Origin: an uncultured Asticcacaulis sp. | GTDB lineage: Bacteria; Pseudomonadota; Alphaproteobacteria; Caulobacterales; Caulobacteraceae | Direction: 5' to 3' | Assembly: GCA_946480525.1 (NCBI GenBank) | Contig: CAMLLA010000238.1 | Coordinates: 1-6,695 of the forward strand | DNA length: 6,695 nucleotides | Shown here: in pieces, positions 5,840 to 6,695 of the stretch | Layout: each line of letters opens with the position of its first letter | Position numbering within the stretch: the first letter of the stretch is position 1 | Notes under the pieces: model-generated | What the model was told of the DNA's origin: nothing | Database searches by the model: none | Seen by the model: the letters and a program-made list of their open reading frames with translations, nothing else | Position numbers and translations under genes: made by a program

Positions 5840-6695
5840 TTAATGCGCGCTGCTCATATCGACCGGGCCCTTGGGCCGCGGCAGGGTCCAGGCGAGTGTT
5901 GCGCACAAGGCGAAGACGACCGCCGCGCCCATGAAGATCTCATTGGTTGCGATCATCAGCGCCTGGCTTTCGACCATTCGGTTGAAGCTTTCCAGCGCCA
6001 CTTCGTGCGGCAGGCCCTGCTGCGTCATGGTCTGAACCGCCGCTTCGGCATTGGGCAAATTGTTGACCATCTGGGCGTGGTTCGCATTGGCCGAGTTTTC
6101 CCAGGCCGTGGTGACGAAGGAGGTCGCCACCGCGCCCGCCATGGTGCGGATGAAGTTCTGAAGGCCGGCCGCAGAGGCAACTTCCGACGGCAGGACCGAC
6201 CCCATCGATACCTGGATCAGCGGCATGAAGAAGAAGGGCATGCCGGCGCCGGCCAGGAAGATCCACACCGTGATGCTCATGAAGTTCATGTCGGTCGTGG
6301 CCTGGCCGCGCATGAAGGTGATAAGGGCAAGCCACATGACGCCGAAGAAGATGATCTTGCGCGGGTCGTAGCGGGCCGCCAGCTGCGCGGCGATCGGGGC
6401 GGCGAAGATGGCCAGGATGCCGATCGCACCCGTCGCATTGCCGGCCCAGGTGGCGGTCCAGCCGAGATTGCCCTGCATCCACAGCGGCCCCAGCACGTTG
6501 ATGGCGAAGAAGGAGCCGATCATCAGCGCCATGCACACCATGGCCAGTGAGAAGCCGGGATGCCGGAATATCCTGAGATCAACGATCGGATTTTCGTCGG
6601 TCAGCTCCCAGATGACGAAGGCAACGAAGCCGAGGAAGGCGACCAGGGCCAGGCCGACGATCAGCGGCGACGAGAACCATTCGTTTTCCTTGCCG
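5840..6695 (-). CDS. MFS multidrug efflux transporter, DHA2 (EmrB/QacA) family, C-terminal part
   Basis: This is the last 284 residues of an inner-membrane drug:H+ antiporter of the 14-helix EmrB/QacA type; the usual length is a little over 500, so about half is missing past the right edge. The frame stays open from 6541 to the edge and reads ENEWFSSPLIVGLALVAF then ENPIVDLRIFRHPGFSLA, which are typical of the family, so the ATG at 6541 is internal. About seven hydrophobic helices are visible, including PLIVGLALVAFLGFVAFVIW, a segment around MVCMALMIGSFFAINVLG, GAIGILAIFAAPIAAQLAA, a WIFLAGAGMPFFFMPLI stretch and a final MGAAVVFALCATLAWTL. The LPSEVASAAGLQNFIRTMAGAVATS region matches the family pattern G..sGL.N..R...G. 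The hydrophilic loop before the last helix is also normal. The substrate cannot be read from sequence. An EmrA-like partner gene would be expected upstream, out of view. It ends in a strong terminator. Confidence 0.92.
   Translation of the reverse strand, partial: GKENEWFSSPLIVGLALVAFLGFVAFVIWELTDENPIVDLRIFRHPGFSLAMVCMALMIGSFFAINVLGPLWMQGNLGWTATWAGNATGAIGILAIFAAPIAAQLAARYDPRKIIFFGVMWLALITFMRGQATTDMNFMSITVWIFLAGAGMPFFFMPLIQVSMGSVLPSEVASAAGLQNFIRTMAGAVATSFVTTAWENSANANHAQMVNNLPNAEAAVQTMTQQGLPHEVALESFNRMVESQALMIATNEIFMGAAVVFALCATLAWTLPRPKGPVDMSSAH

Noticed and set aside
6539..6541. ATG at 6541 as the start of the MFS gene
   Set aside because: The frame continues to the window edge with typical DHA2 transporter sequence, so this methionine lies within a membrane helix.
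5831..6550. Open frame of 239 codons on + opposite the MFS gene
   Set aside because: The Arg/His/Gly-rich product has no fold signature, while the - strand gives clear transmembrane helices.

Overview
The window looks like chromosomal DNA of a GC-rich alphaproteobacterium. Gene content and protein style (a pair of PF04820-type halogenases, DUF6445-like proteins, a DHA2 transporter with a PKGPVD tail) suggest Caulobacterales or a relative. That placement comes from family recall, not from any search. Six protein-coding genes are supported. The first and last are cut by the window edges. No tRNA, rRNA, CRISPR array, insertion sequence or long repeat was seen.

Layout. Positions 1-2842 (+) hold two tandem flavin-dependent (tryptophan-type) halogenase genes. 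The first lacks its N-terminus and has lost the key catalytic residues. The second is complete and has an intact halogenase active site; its GTG start overlaps the end of the first gene behind a strong Shine-Dalgarno. A small hairpin follows, then two paralogous genes transcribed away from each other (2852-3565 on -, 3657-4346 on +). Both encode small DUF6445-like proteins carrying an HxD...H...R pattern of Fe(II)/2-oxoglutarate oxygenases. They share a 91-bp divergent promoter region. The + copy runs tail to tail into gabT (4343-5620, -), a full-length 4-aminobutyrate aminotransferase, and the two stop codons share a CTAA. Upstream of gabT lie a near-perfect 19-bp palindrome (possible operator) and then the 3' end of an EmrB/QacA-type MFS efflux gene (5840-6695, -). 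That gene ends in a clear intrinsic terminator and two further stem-loops.

How the genes may work together. The left two thirds looks like an accessory oxidative-tailoring module: one apparently active halogenase, one halogenase-like partner or pseudo-enzyme, and two predicted non-haem iron oxygenases. In related bacteria such halogenases often sit beside TonB-dependent receptors; none is visible here, but both edges of the cluster are not in view. No flavin reductase, precursor peptide or assembly-line gene is present, so the substrate is unknown. gabT and the MFS pump look like ordinary metabolic and efflux genes next to the module, and nothing in the sequence ties them to it.
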